Notes: generated by a model not told the origin, from the sequence alone. A stretch of DNA of 9,685 bases from Anaerolineae bacterium (GCA_020848665.1 JADLHR010000053.1:1-9685); one strand, 5' to 3'. Shown: positions 1 to 6,441, counted from the stretch's first letter. Numbers and translations: made by a program.

Positions 1-87
1 CGCGTCGTCGAGGCGCACGGCGGGCAGATCGGCGCGGACTCGCGCCCCGGCGAAGGCTCGACGTTTTGGTTCACGCTCCCGTACTGA
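1..87 (+). CDS. Sensor histidine kinase, C-terminal fragment (5' truncated)
   Basis: Frame 1 is open from the window edge to TGA at 85-87 and gives 28 residues. They contain VEAHGGQIGADS followed by GEGSTFWFTLP, the end of the ATP-binding (HATPase_c) domain of sensor histidine kinases. The GEGSTF stretch is the G2-type glycine box that closes over ATP, and FTLP is the usual last beta strand before the stop. The protein would autophosphorylate a histidine and pass the phosphate to a response regulator. The sensor, dimerisation helices, H box and N box all lie outside the window, so the signal is unknown. The methyltransferase gene starts 42 nt downstream on the same strand, so co-transcription is possible but not shown. 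Confidence 0.85.
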   Translation, partial: RVVEAHGGQIGADSRPGEGSTFWFTLPY

Positions 88-129
88 GCCATCTTCCCGG
101 CACCTGCCCAAGAGATAAGGCCAGGGCTT

Positions 130-1074
130 ATGGCGCTTGAGGCGCTTTGGCAGCTTTACCAGACAGCAGGCTACGAAGGCGTGCGCGCGGCCCCGCGCGC
201 CGATGCGCTCGATCACTTTTACCTCGCGCTGCTGGCCTATGGAGAAGATGATTTTGTGCAGGCGGCAGCGTCCGCCCGCGCGGCGGCCCGCCTCGAACCG
301 TCAAGCAGCCTGTTCGAGCAGGCGGCGCACTATCTGGAGCGCGTCCGGGCGCAGGGCAAAGCGGCGGTGTACGTCGATGGCGAGGCGTTCGCGGCCTTCA
401 TCCGGGGCGGCGGAAATGTTGAGCTGTATGCGCGCGCCAGCCAGGCTCTGCACGACGTGTACGAGGAGTACGAGTCGCTCACGCTGCTCGATATCGGCGT
501 TGGCGACGGGCTGGCGCTGCTCCCGGCGCTGACTCAGAACATTACACGGCTGGACCTGATCGAGCCGTCCGAGGCCATGCTGGCGCACACAACTCGCCAA
601 CTTGACGTCTGGCAGGTTCCGTACCGCGCCCACCAGATGACGATTCAGCAGTTCATGAAAGGCGATAGCGCCACCTGGGACGTGATCCAGGCGACCTGGA
701 GCCTCCAGTCCGCCCCGCCCGCCGACCGGCCGGGTGTGTTCGCCTGGCTGCGGGCGCATGGCCGGCGCGCGCTGATCGCCGAGTTCGACGTGCCGGAGTT
801 CGACGCGCTCTACGAGCCGGGGCGCGTCCAGCAGTTTGCCAGTCGCTATCACGATGGGCTGGCAGAGTATGCGGGCGATGGCGGGCTGGTGGCGCAGGGA
901 TTTCTGATGCCGGTGCTGTTCGGCTATTTTGACCGCAGCGCGGCGCGCACCAACTACGAGGGGCCAATCGACGCCTGGGCAGACGGCTTGCGCGCCGCCG
1001 GATTCGATCAGATCGAAGCGCGTCCGATCTACCCGTACTGGTGGGCGGACGCTTACCTGATCGACGCGCGCTAG
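130..1074 (+). CDS. TPR-like N-terminus fused to class I SAM-dependent methyltransferase
   Basis: This 314-residue protein has two parts. Residues about 25-75 form amphipathic helices with TPR-like spacing (FYLALLAYGEDDFVQAAASA, then ARLEPSSSLFEQAAHYLERV), probably for protein contact. Residues about 117-311 look like a class I methyltransferase: motif I is LLDIGVGDG at 119-127, which binds S-adenosylmethionine; the acidic end of the second strand is LIEPSEAML, with E145 placed to hold the ribose; and the C-terminal strand pair ends in YWWADAYLI. The acceptor substrate cannot be read from the sequence. ATG at 130 is preceded by AAGG at 117-120, a weak ribosome site. The TAG stop lies inside the CTAG that borders the inserted element downstream. 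The gene follows a histidine kinase by 42 nt and could share its transcript. The fold call is fairly secure; the role is unknown. Confidence 0.82.
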   Translation: MALEALWQLYQTAGYEGVRAAPRADALDHFYLALLAYGEDDFVQAAASARAAARLEPSSSLFEQAAHYLERVRAQGKAAVYVDGEAFAAFIRGGGNVELYARASQALHDVYEEYESLTLLDIGVGDGLALLPALTQNITRLDLIEPSEAMLAHTTRQLDVWQVPYRAHQMTIQQFMKGDSATWDVIQATWSLQSAPPADRPGVFAWLRAHGRRALIAEFDVPEFDALYEPGRVQQFASRYHDGLAEYAGDGGLVAQGFLMPVLFGYFDRSAARTNYEGPIDAWADGLRAAGFDQIEARPIYPYWWADAYLIDAR

Positions 1075-1090
1075 AGCGTGTTATGCACTT
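1071..1090 (+). repeat. Left terminal inverted repeat with CTAG flank
   Basis: The 20 bases here match the reverse complement of 1241-1260 at 18 positions; the only differences are CG versus GC at positions 7-8. The core TGTTATGCACTT is identical. The first four bases (CTAG) supply the TAG stop of the methyltransferase gene. Confidence 0.85.
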
Positions 1091-1256
1091 GTGCCGGGTA
1101 AAGCCCCCCATCCCCCGGCCCCTTGCCCCCAAAATGAGGGAAGGGGAGTCCGCTCTGGTTTTTTTCTTCCCTTGTTCTGGGGGAAGGAAAGCCGACCGCA
1201 GGTTGGAAGGATGGGGGGATGGCCTGGAAACCAGATCACGAAGTGCATAACAGCCT
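1075..1256. mobile_element. MITE-like non-autonomous element with CTAG target duplication
   Basis: This 182-bp segment has no credible gene. Its ends are inverted: the left end reads AGCGTGTTATGCACTT and the right end, on the other strand, AGGCTGTTATGCACTT, differing at only two positions. CTAG lies immediately outside both ends (1071-1074 and 1257-1260) and looks like a 4-bp target duplication. Inside, the left arm is C-rich and the right arm G-rich, with further inverted pairs: CCCCCCATCC at 1104-1113 against GGATGGGGGG at 1209-1218, and CCTTGCCCCCA at 1121-1131 against TGGGGGAAGG at 1178-1187 with one extra base. The transcript could fold into a long hairpin. Size, ends and a target matching YTAR fit a MITE mobilised in trans by an IS5-type transposase. 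The family is inferred; no transposase lies in the window. Confidence 0.75.
1119..1165 (+). terminator. Possible terminator hairpin inside the MITE-like element
   Basis: CCCCTT (1119-1124) can pair with AAGGGG (1141-1146). The stem continues past a bulged G as CCC (1126-1128) with GGG (1138-1140). Twelve bases later comes a run of seven T (1159-1165). The gap between stem and T run is longer than in a classic intrinsic terminator, so activity is uncertain, but the element as a whole could separate the two converging transcripts. Confidence 0.35.
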
Positions 1257-1260
1257 CTAG
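1241..1260 (-). repeat. Right terminal inverted repeat with CTAG flank
   Basis: This is the inverted partner of 1071-1090. It begins AAGTGCATAACA on the + strand and ends in CTAG at 1257-1260. On the - strand, 1259-1257 is the TAG stop of the TPR gene, so the element's border coincides with the end of that gene. Confidence 0.85.
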
Positions 1261-1667
1261 CGCCGCAGGATGCGCCGCAGATCGCGCACGCTTTGCTCGA
1301 CCTCGGTACGGTCCTCTGGGCACACCCCGGCGCAGACCTTCAGGTATTGCTCCAGATCGGCAATCGCGCCTGCGATGTCGCTGTTGAGCTTGCGCGCCAT
1401 CGCACGGTTGTAGTAGGCCATTGCGAAGCTCGGATCGCGCCGGATCGCCGCGCCATAGTCGGCGATGGCGGCGCCAAGGTCGCCGGCGTAGCGGTGCGCG
1501 TTGCCCCGGTGGAAGTAGGCGTCTGGCTCGTGCGGCGCGAGCGCGATCGCCGTGGTGAAATATTGGGTGGCGCGGGGGTAGTCATGCTGCTCGTAGCGCG
1601 CCAACCCCCGATTGACGAGTTCCTGGACCGCCAGAGGATCGCCCGGCGACCGCTGTGTCCTGGTCAC
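1257..1667 (-). CDS. Small tetratricopeptide-repeat protein
   Basis: This 136-residue protein is made almost wholly of TPR helices. About three units can be read from residue 13 to 112: GLARYEQHDYPRATQYFTTA with IALAP, then AYFHRGNAHRYAGDLGAAIA with IRRDPS, then AYYNRAMARKLNSDIAGAIA. A charged helix ends the chain. There is no signal peptide or membrane segment, so it should be a cytosolic protein-binding scaffold; its partner is unknown. The start is GTG at 1667-1665, with AGGTG five bases upstream. An in-frame stop just above leaves no earlier start. The last helix holds CAGVC, two cysteines four residues apart, of unknown meaning. It has its own candidate promoter and converges on the methyltransferase gene across the MITE-like element. 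Before that insertion the two TAG stops would have overlapped. Confidence 0.82.
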   Translation of the reverse strand: MTRTQRSPGDPLAVQELVNRGLARYEQHDYPRATQYFTTAIALAPHEPDAYFHRGNAHRYAGDLGAAIADYGAAIRRDPSFAMAYYNRAMARKLNSDIAGAIADLEQYLKVCAGVCPEDRTEVEQSVRDLRRILRR

Positions 1668-1730
1668 ACTGCACCTGTATTTTCAACCGCCGATCGTGCC
1701 GGAAACGCCGATGTGGACGAGCTTGTGCAG

Positions 1731-1760
1731 ATTATGAGGCTATGCTCCAGGCGGTGCCAA
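1731..1760 (-). promoter_or_regulatory. Candidate promoter for the TPR gene
   Basis: On the - strand, TTGGCA (1760-1755) is followed after 18 bases by CATAAT (1736-1731). Each matches the sigma-70-type consensus at five of six positions. The start codon lies about 64 bases beyond the -10 box. This occupies the 115-bp gap between the operon's last gene and the TPR gene, suggesting separate transcription. Confidence 0.5.
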
Positions 1761-1782
1761 CCGGCCAGGCAGCTGCGCGGTG

Positions 1783-2940
1783 TCAGGCGCGGAGCGCATA
1801 CCGGGCGTTCAGGCCTGGCGCCAGGCTAAGCGCCGCCGCCAGGAACCACGCCAGCCATACCGCCCCGGCGCGCACATCCGCCAGCCGCGCGGCTTCGTGC
1901 CCGGTGTGCGCGTGCAGCATCGGCGGCCCGATCAGCGCCATGATCTTCGCCCATCGCGCCAGCGCCAGGTCGTCGCTGCGCGAGAGGTAGCCAGTGTTCG
2001 GCTGGACGGTGCCGGGCCGGGCATGGTTAACGCCTGCCGCCAGGTCGAGTGCCAGCGCGTGATAATTGGGTGGCACAATCGAGCCGCGTCCCCGGCCTGA
2101 GGCCGCTCCGAACGATACCCCGGCGCCCAGGCGTGGACCGTCGGGCAGATCGGCGCTGTGAGCATCCACCACCACCACGCCGCGCGGCGGCGGCAGAGTG
2201 TGGGTCAGGCGCGCCGCGCCGTGCCCGAAAAACGCTTCCGGTGGGCCTTCTTCCTGATCGCTGAATATCACCAGCAGGCGCTCGCCGCAATCGCGCAGGG
2301 CGTCCTCGACACGGGCCAGCGCGCTGGCAGCCAGCAGCGCCGTCAACACGCCGAGCGCGTTATCCAGGCCCGTCCCGCTGACGCTGCCCGCCGCGTCCAA
2401 CGCCGGATCAACGTCCATTACGACCGTGTCCTGCCACGCCAGCGCGCCGTCTGCCGCCTCGAAGGTGACCGTCTCGCGCTCGCCCTCGCGGCGCGAGACG
2501 ATCATGCCGCGCGCGCCAACGTCGAGCCGCCCGTGGGCGAAGCGCAGCGCCTTCGCGCCGGTCCGGTACTCGCCCTGCGGAAACCGGTTGGCGCAGATCG
2601 GGAACAAGTCACCGCTTTCGACCGAGCGCACGCGAAACGAAGGCCGGTCCATGTGGGCAACCACCACGACCGAGGCGGGGCCGTCCGCGCCGAGCGCCAG
2701 CGCGGCGTTGCCGGTCGAACCCAGCTCCGGGATCCAGCCCGCGCCGAGGCCCAGCTCGCCGGCCAGCACCCCGATCACGCCGCCGATCGCGCCGGGCAGG
2801 TTCGCGCCACCGGACGGCGCGTGCGCATCCAGCAAGCGGAGCAGCAGCGGCCAGGCCGCCTCGTCCGAGCGCAGCGCGGGCAAATCGGCCAGGGCCACCG
2901 GAAGGTCCGGCGCGGCGTGAAACAGCGCGGCGTAGGGCAT
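1783..2940 (-). CDS. Divergent M42-type zinc aminopeptidase (second of pair)
   Basis: Starting at ATG 2940-2938 this is a 385-residue metallopeptidase. The M42 metal and catalytic positions can be traced in order: H96 and D98 in AHMDRPSF, D193 in GLDNALG (bridging metal ligand), E230 and E231 in SDQEEG (catalytic base, then ligand), D259 in VVVDAH (ligand), and H345 in HTGHE, the place of the family's HSPVE (last ligand). It should be a cytosolic cocatalytic-zinc aminopeptidase; its peptide preference cannot be read. ATG 2940 is chosen because GAGG sits six bases upstream and the preceding gene's TAA ends at 2942, leaving one base between them, so translation is probably coupled. A longer frame to 3066 would add 42 arginine- and cysteine-rich residues inside the upstream gene and is not credible. 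It differs strongly from its neighbour, so the two are not recent copies. Confidence 0.8.
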   Translation of the reverse strand: MPYAALFHAAPDLPVALADLPALRSDEAAWPLLLRLLDAHAPSGGANLPGAIGGVIGVLAGELGLGAGWIPELGSTGNAALALGADGPASVVVVAHMDRPSFRVRSVESGDLFPICANRFPQGEYRTGAKALRFAHGRLDVGARGMIVSRREGERETVTFEAADGALAWQDTVVMDVDPALDAAGSVSGTGLDNALGVLTALLAASALARVEDALRDCGERLLVIFSDQEEGPPEAFFGHGAARLTHTLPPPRGVVVVDAHSADLPDGPRLGAGVSFGAASGRGRGSIVPPNYHALALDLAAGVNHARPGTVQPNTGYLSRSDDLALARWAKIMALIGPPMLHAHTGHEAARLADVRAGAVWLAWFLAAALSLAPGLNARYALRA

Positions 2941-2941
2941 G

Positions 2942-3994
2942 TTAACCTCGTGAGAGTTGGGGCAACGGACCACGCAGCGCCGCCGCCAGCAGATCAACCG
3001 CCGCCGCCGCGTCGCGCAGATCAATCGTTTCGAGCGGAGCGTGCTTGCCACGCAGCGGCAGGCCAATCAGCGCGCTCGGAATGGCGAGCGGCTGCGCCAC
3101 ACGCGCGTCGGACATCAGGCCGCGCACTGCGTCGCGCTGCACCGGCAGACCTTCCGACGCGGCGACCTGCGCGAGGTACGCGCACAGGCCGGGATGCGCG
3201 TGCCAGCCGTTCAGCCCGCTGACGTAGAGCGAGGCCAGCAGCACCGGGCCGTCGCCGAGCCGCACCGCGCCCTGGCTTTGCGTTTCGGGCGTGTCGTAGC
3301 TGACGGTGCCATCGACAAACAGCGCCAGATCGGGCCGCACTTCGGCCAGCGCGTGATAGGCCCCGGCGCAGGTGGTTTCTTCCTGCGCGCTGGCGATCAG
3401 GTAGATGGCACAGGCGGGCGGTTCCGCGCGCAGGCGCGCCGCCAGCTCCAGCAGGACCGCGCACCCGGCGCGGTTGTCGAGATAGGGGCTTGCCAGCAGG
3501 CTGTCGCCCAGCGCAACCGTCCGCGGCGCGTAGGTGACCGGCGTCGTGACGGCAATCGACGCGGTCAGGGCCGGGTCAATCTCGATGGCGAGCGCATCGA
3601 GCGAGGCGGCTTCGTCGCCGGGCCGCGCCAGATGCTGCGCGCGCACGCCGATCACGCCAGGATGTTCCCCGACGCGCACCGCCGCGCCCGGCAGCGCCTT
3701 GACGTTCACCCCGCCGACCGGGACCACGCGCAGGAACCCGGCTGGGTCTACGCGCTTGACCAGAAAGCCGACCGTATCGGCGTGCGCGACGACCGCCACA
3801 CGCGGCGCGCCGTCCGCCGGGCCGAAGCGCGCCGTTACGTTCGCCAGCGCATCGAACGTTACGGCGTCCGCCAGCGGCGCGAGCCGGTCCGCCAGGGCGC
3901 GGGCGATCGCGTCTTCGACTCCGGCGACGCCGGGGATCGCGGTCAGCTCAGCCAGAAGCGCGTGCCAGGATGTCCAATCAGGCGAGGTTGTCAC
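2942..3994 (-). CDS. M42 family metallo-aminopeptidase (first of pair)
   Basis: The 350-residue protein has the full M42 (glutamyl or deblocking aminopeptidase, TET-like) active site in order: H71 and D73 in AHADTVGFLV, D173 in YLDNRAG, E205 and E206 in AQEET, D228 in LFVDGT, and H319 in GKHAPLETIDLRD. The segment between residues about 80 and 165 is the usual inserted beta domain (VGGVNVKALPGAAV, GVIGV) that drives oligomer assembly. Family members remove N-terminal amino acids from short peptides in the cytosol, often as dodecamers. The start is GTG at 3994-3992 with GGGAG seven bases upstream. The gene follows the nucleoside hydrolase by 32 bases and precedes the second peptidase by one base, so all three should share a transcript. 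Length and motifs are normal. The substrate is not predictable from the sequence. Confidence 0.9.
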   Translation of the reverse strand: MTTSPDWTSWHALLAELTAIPGVAGVEDAIARALADRLAPLADAVTFDALANVTARFGPADGAPRVAVVAHADTVGFLVKRVDPAGFLRVVPVGGVNVKALPGAAVRVGEHPGVIGVRAQHLARPGDEAASLDALAIEIDPALTASIAVTTPVTYAPRTVALGDSLLASPYLDNRAGCAVLLELAARLRAEPPACAIYLIASAQEETTCAGAYHALAEVRPDLALFVDGTVSYDTPETQSQGAVRLGDGPVLLASLYVSGLNGWHAHPGLCAYLAQVAASEGLPVQRDAVRGLMSDARVAQPLAIPSALIGLPLRGKHAPLETIDLRDAAAAVDLLAAALRGPLPQLSRG

Positions 3995-4026
3995 GCGGCG
4001 CTCCCGCTTCGATTCTTCGCGCGGCG

Positions 4027-4956
4027 TCAGGACAGTGCACGGCAGAACAAATCGTACACACCGCCTACATCGACGCCGGTCACGACGTGGGTATTCGGAT
4101 CGCGCCCCGAAGTCCCCATGTAGTCTACCACCGTCTGGCCGCGCGTCAGCGCGCCCTGCAATTCCATCGTGACGTACAGATGCTCGGCGGCGGTGATCAG
4201 CCCTGGCTCAAGCGCAATCGCCATCGCCAGCGGGTCAGGCAGCAGGTAGCCCCGCACCTGGCGGAACTGGCGCAGGTAGCTGACGGTGGGGCCGGTGATC
4301 GCGCCGAAGAAGATTGAGCGGTCTGTTCCCAGGCTGCTCAGCGCATCGTATTGCTGCCAGCTCAGGCTGTGCTTGAGCGTCGTCTCCCACGAGAGCATGG
4401 TCGATTCGGCGAACGCGTCGAGCGTGATCAGCACCGCTTCCGGGTCGCAGAACGCGTTGTACTCGGCGGTGAGATTGCGCGTGTTGCCCAGGGCCGAGAT
4501 TGTGCCGCCCATGAAGACCAGCGCCTTGACCTTGCTGGGGAAGGATGGGTCCAGGCGGCAGGCGAGCGCGATATTGGTCAGCGGCCCCAGCGTAACGAGC
4601 GTGTATGCGCCCGGCGCCTGATCGACCAGCCGCACCAGCGCCAGCGCCGCCGGCTCCGGCTCGGTCTGGCCGTTGGTCAGACGTGTGCCGCGATAGCCGC
4701 CCAGGCCGTCGGCGCCGTGCACGCGCTCCTCCGGCTCCCAGAAGCCGGGCACGAGCGGCTGGTCCGCGCCGCGATAGACCGGCACCGGCGCGCCCATCAC
4801 GTCCAGCACGGTGAAGACGTTGTGAATCACTTTATCGACATGCACGTTGCCGGTGACGGTTGTAATCGCCTCGACGCGCGCCCCTGGATGCGCCAGCGCC
4901 AGCATCAGCGCCTGGGCATCGTCCACCCCGGCATCGGTATCTACAATTAACCGCAC
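4027..4956 (-). CDS. Nucleoside hydrolase (inosine-uridine preferring family)
   Basis: The 309-residue enzyme should cleave the N-glycosidic bond of ribonucleosides to give free base and ribose. The N-terminal calcium-binding signature is VDTDAGVDDAQAL, with D6, D8, D12 and D13 corresponding to the DxDxxxDD cluster. Other conserved blocks are TVTGNV (34-39), HGADGLGG (80-87), LGPLTNIAL (123-131), FMGGT (148-152), EYNAFCDPEA (165-174, ribose contacts) and LPDPLAMA (239-246), whose D241 is the fourth calcium ligand. The residue before D241 is proline, where classic IU-hydrolases have the His proton donor. There is no signal peptide, so it is cytosolic. The GTG start at 4956-4954 has AAAGG nine bases upstream. 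As first gene of its operon and divergent from a BMP-type nucleoside importer, it probably processes what that importer brings in. Which bases it accepts is unknown. Confidence 0.9.
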   Translation of the reverse strand: MRLIVDTDAGVDDAQALMLALAHPGARVEAITTVTGNVHVDKVIHNVFTVLDVMGAPVPVYRGADQPLVPGFWEPEERVHGADGLGGYRGTRLTNGQTEPEPAALALVRLVDQAPGAYTLVTLGPLTNIALACRLDPSFPSKVKALVFMGGTISALGNTRNLTAEYNAFCDPEAVLITLDAFAESTMLSWETTLKHSLSWQQYDALSSLGTDRSIFFGAITGPTVSYLRQFRQVRGYLLPDPLAMAIALEPGLITAAEHLYVTMELQGALTRGQTVVDYMGTSGRDPNTHVVTGVDVGGVYDLFCRALS

Positions 4957-4975
4957 GGATATCGCCTTTCGTATC

Positions 4976-4996
4976 GCGCTGACCGGCAGTCAGCGC
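4976..4996. promoter_or_regulatory. Perfect 8-bp inverted repeat in hydrolase leader (operator or hairpin)
   Basis: GCGCTGAC (4976-4983) and GTCAGCGC (4989-4996) are perfect inverted partners separated by CGGCA. The site begins about 8 bases after the expected start of the - strand transcript and ends 20 bases before the GTG start. It could be a dimeric repressor site or a leader hairpin. No regulator gene is in the window to pair it with. Confidence 0.55.
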
Positions 4997-5010
4997 CCCA
5001 AGAAAAGAAG

Positions 5011-5038
5011 CTAATAGCCTCGTTGCTAGCTCTGTCAA
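5011..5038 (-). promoter_or_regulatory. Promoter of the hydrolase-peptidase operon
   Basis: On the - strand a perfect TTGACA (5038-5033) is followed after 16 bases by TATTAG (5016-5011, four of six matches to TATAAT). Transcription should begin near 5004 and give a leader of about 48 bases containing the inverted repeat at 4976-4996. Confidence 0.65.
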
Positions 5039-5168
5039 GTGGCTCCTACGGGGCAGCTACTATACCACCCCGGCGCGACGCGCGGCAAATGGTAAACCGC
5101 CGCAAAAACGGGCGCAGACAGCGAAGAATTACGACCAGGATAGCGTTTTGTAATGTGCTGCCTTGCGC

Positions 5169-5197
5169 TTGACGCTGATAACAGGACACGTTATAGT
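5169..5197 (+). promoter_or_regulatory. Promoter of the BMP importer
   Basis: TTGACG (5169-5174) and TATAGT (5192-5197) are separated by the ideal 17 bases, and each box differs from consensus at one position. Transcription should start near 5204, about 40 bases before the ATG of the binding-protein gene. The -35 boxes of the two divergent promoters are about 130 bp apart. Confidence 0.75.
5178..5194. promoter_or_regulatory. Inverted repeat overlapping the importer promoter
   Basis: ATAAC (5178-5182) and GTTAT (5190-5194) form a symmetric site around a 7-base centre. It lies in the promoter spacer and runs into the -10 box, where a bound repressor would block RNA polymerase. The arms are short, so chance occurrence is possible. 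Confidence 0.35.
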
Positions 5198-5204
5198 GAA
5201 TGGT

Positions 5205-5224
5205 ACTTTTGCGGCCAGAAAAGT
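5205..5224 (+). promoter_or_regulatory. Inverted repeat in the leader of the importer mRNA
   Basis: ACTTTT (5205-5210) and AAAAGT (5219-5224) are perfect inverted partners with an 8-base GC-rich loop. They sit at the very start of the predicted mRNA, ten bases before the ribosome site AGGAG (5234-5238), which is itself strong and ideally spaced at six bases from the ATG. It may be a stability hairpin at the 5' end or an operator. Confidence 0.35.
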
Positions 5225-5244
5225 CCCCACTTTAGGAGAAACCT

Positions 5245-6420
5245 ATGTCTCGTTCGAAGCTTCTGTCCCTAGCTCTTCTGCTCGCCCTTACCGTTACCGC
5301 ACTGGTCGGGATTCCTGCTGCGACCGCGCAGGATGAACCGCTCAAAATCGTCAATGTGGTCAACGGTGTGCTGGGCGACAAGTCATTCTTTGACTCGTCG
5401 CAGCGTGGCATGGATCGGTTGATCGACGAAGGTTACAACGTCGAGATCAACACGATCGAGCTGGGCATCGACCCGGCTAACTGGGAAAGCGGCCTGGCCG
5501 ACGCGATGGCCGATACCGACGCCTACGATCTGATGATCGTCGGGACGTTCCAGATGGGTGAGTATCTCGCCAAGCGCGTGCACCTCTACCCGGACAAGTA
5601 CTTCATTATGTACGATGACTCCGTGCGCTATGACGAACCTGAATTCTGCGTCGAGGGCTGCGTCAACGTCTACTCGGTGACCTACGCGCAGAACGAAGGC
5701 TCGTTCCTGGCGGGCGTCTACGCGGGCGCGATTACCCGCAGTGACCTGGAAGGCATCAATCCTGAGCACATCATCGGCGCGGTTGGCGGCCAGGACATCC
5801 CGGTCATCAATGACTTTATCGCCGGCTATGAGCAGGGTGCGTGCCTTGTCAATCCTGACACTCAGCTTCTGATCCAGTACGCGGGTGGCTGGAACGACCC
5901 GGCCAAGGGCAAGGAAATCGCCCTGGCGATGTACGAGCAGAAGGCGGACATCGTCTTCCAGATCGCGGGCGGCACCGGCGTCGGCGTCTTTGAGGCGGCC
6001 CAGGAGCAGGGCAGGTACGCGATTGGCGTTGACTCCGACCAGGCGACGATCATCGGCGAGACCAACCCCGATCAGGCGCAGTATGTCCTGACCAGCATGC
6101 TCAAGAACGTCGATAACTCGCTCTATCGCGCGGTGGACCTCTTCCTCAAGGGCGAGCTGCCGTTCGGTGAGTCGGAGGTGCTCGGTATCGCCGAGGGCGG
6201 CGTTGGCCTGGCGGAGAATGACATTTACGAAGACAACTCGCCGGAGTGGGTCCTCGATCTGGTCGATGCGGCGGCGGACGCCGTGGACGAGGGCACGATC
6301 ACGATCGTGACGGTCTTCGAGGACCGCGTGGACCTTGGCTACATCCTGGCGACGGTAGGCCAGGGCTGCGAAGCCATGCCTGAGACCGACTTCGATGTGT
6401 CGGAGTTCCTTCCAGAGTAG
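5245..6420 (+). CDS. BMP family ABC importer solute-binding protein (nucleoside type)
   Basis: The 391-residue exported protein begins with a Sec signal: MSRSK, a hydrophobic core to about residue 23, and ATA/Q at 26-29 for signal peptidase I. No lipobox cysteine is present. The mature part shows the BMP/PnrA signatures: GDKSFFDSSQRG (44-55), EGSFLAGVYAGA (151-162), GGQDIPVINDFIAGY (181-195), DPAKGKEIA (218-226), VFQIAGGTGVGVFEAA (237-252), GVDSDQ (261-266) and LTSMLKNVDNSLYRAV (282-297). D263 and K287 fall where, from memory, PnrA-type proteins hold the ribose, so nucleosides are the likely ligand. Four cysteines (135, 139, 200, 375) are the only ones in the mature protein and may form disulfides outside the cell. 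The start has AGGAG six bases upstream. A strong hairpin terminator follows, which would let it be made in excess over the ATPase and permease. Confidence 0.92.
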   Translation: MSRSKLLSLALLLALTVTALVGIPAATAQDEPLKIVNVVNGVLGDKSFFDSSQRGMDRLIDEGYNVEINTIELGIDPANWESGLADAMADTDAYDLMIVGTFQMGEYLAKRVHLYPDKYFIMYDDSVRYDEPEFCVEGCVNVYSVTYAQNEGSFLAGVYAGAITRSDLEGINPEHIIGAVGGQDIPVINDFIAGYEQGACLVNPDTQLLIQYAGGWNDPAKGKEIALAMYEQKADIVFQIAGGTGVGVFEAAQEQGRYAIGVDSDQATIIGETNPDQAQYVLTSMLKNVDNSLYRAVDLFLKGELPFGESEVLGIAEGGVGLAENDIYEDNSPEWVLDLVDAAADAVDEGTITIVTVFEDRVDLGYILATVGQGCEAMPETDFDVSEFLPE

Positions 6421-6441
6421 CCGCACCAGAACCCGAAGACA

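Noticed and set aside
1041..1387. Small open frames over the MITE-like element
   Set aside because: They run through low-complexity C-rich and G-rich arms and cross the inverted repeats; there is no ribosome site or protein-like composition.
2941..3066. 42-residue N-terminal extension of the second M42 peptidase
   Set aside because: It lies inside the upstream peptidase gene in another frame, is rich in Arg and Cys, and has no homology signals. ATG 2940 has a good ribosome site and sits one base after the upstream stop.
2158..4123. Long + strand open frames (354 and 388 codons) over the peptidase pair
   Set aside because: Their proteins are Arg/Gln/Ala-rich with no recognisable motif, and overlap genes with complete catalytic sites on the other strand.
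5198..5244. Riboswitch controlling the importer
   Set aside because: The predicted leader is only about 40 bases and holds a single short hairpin, too small for a purine or other known riboswitch.
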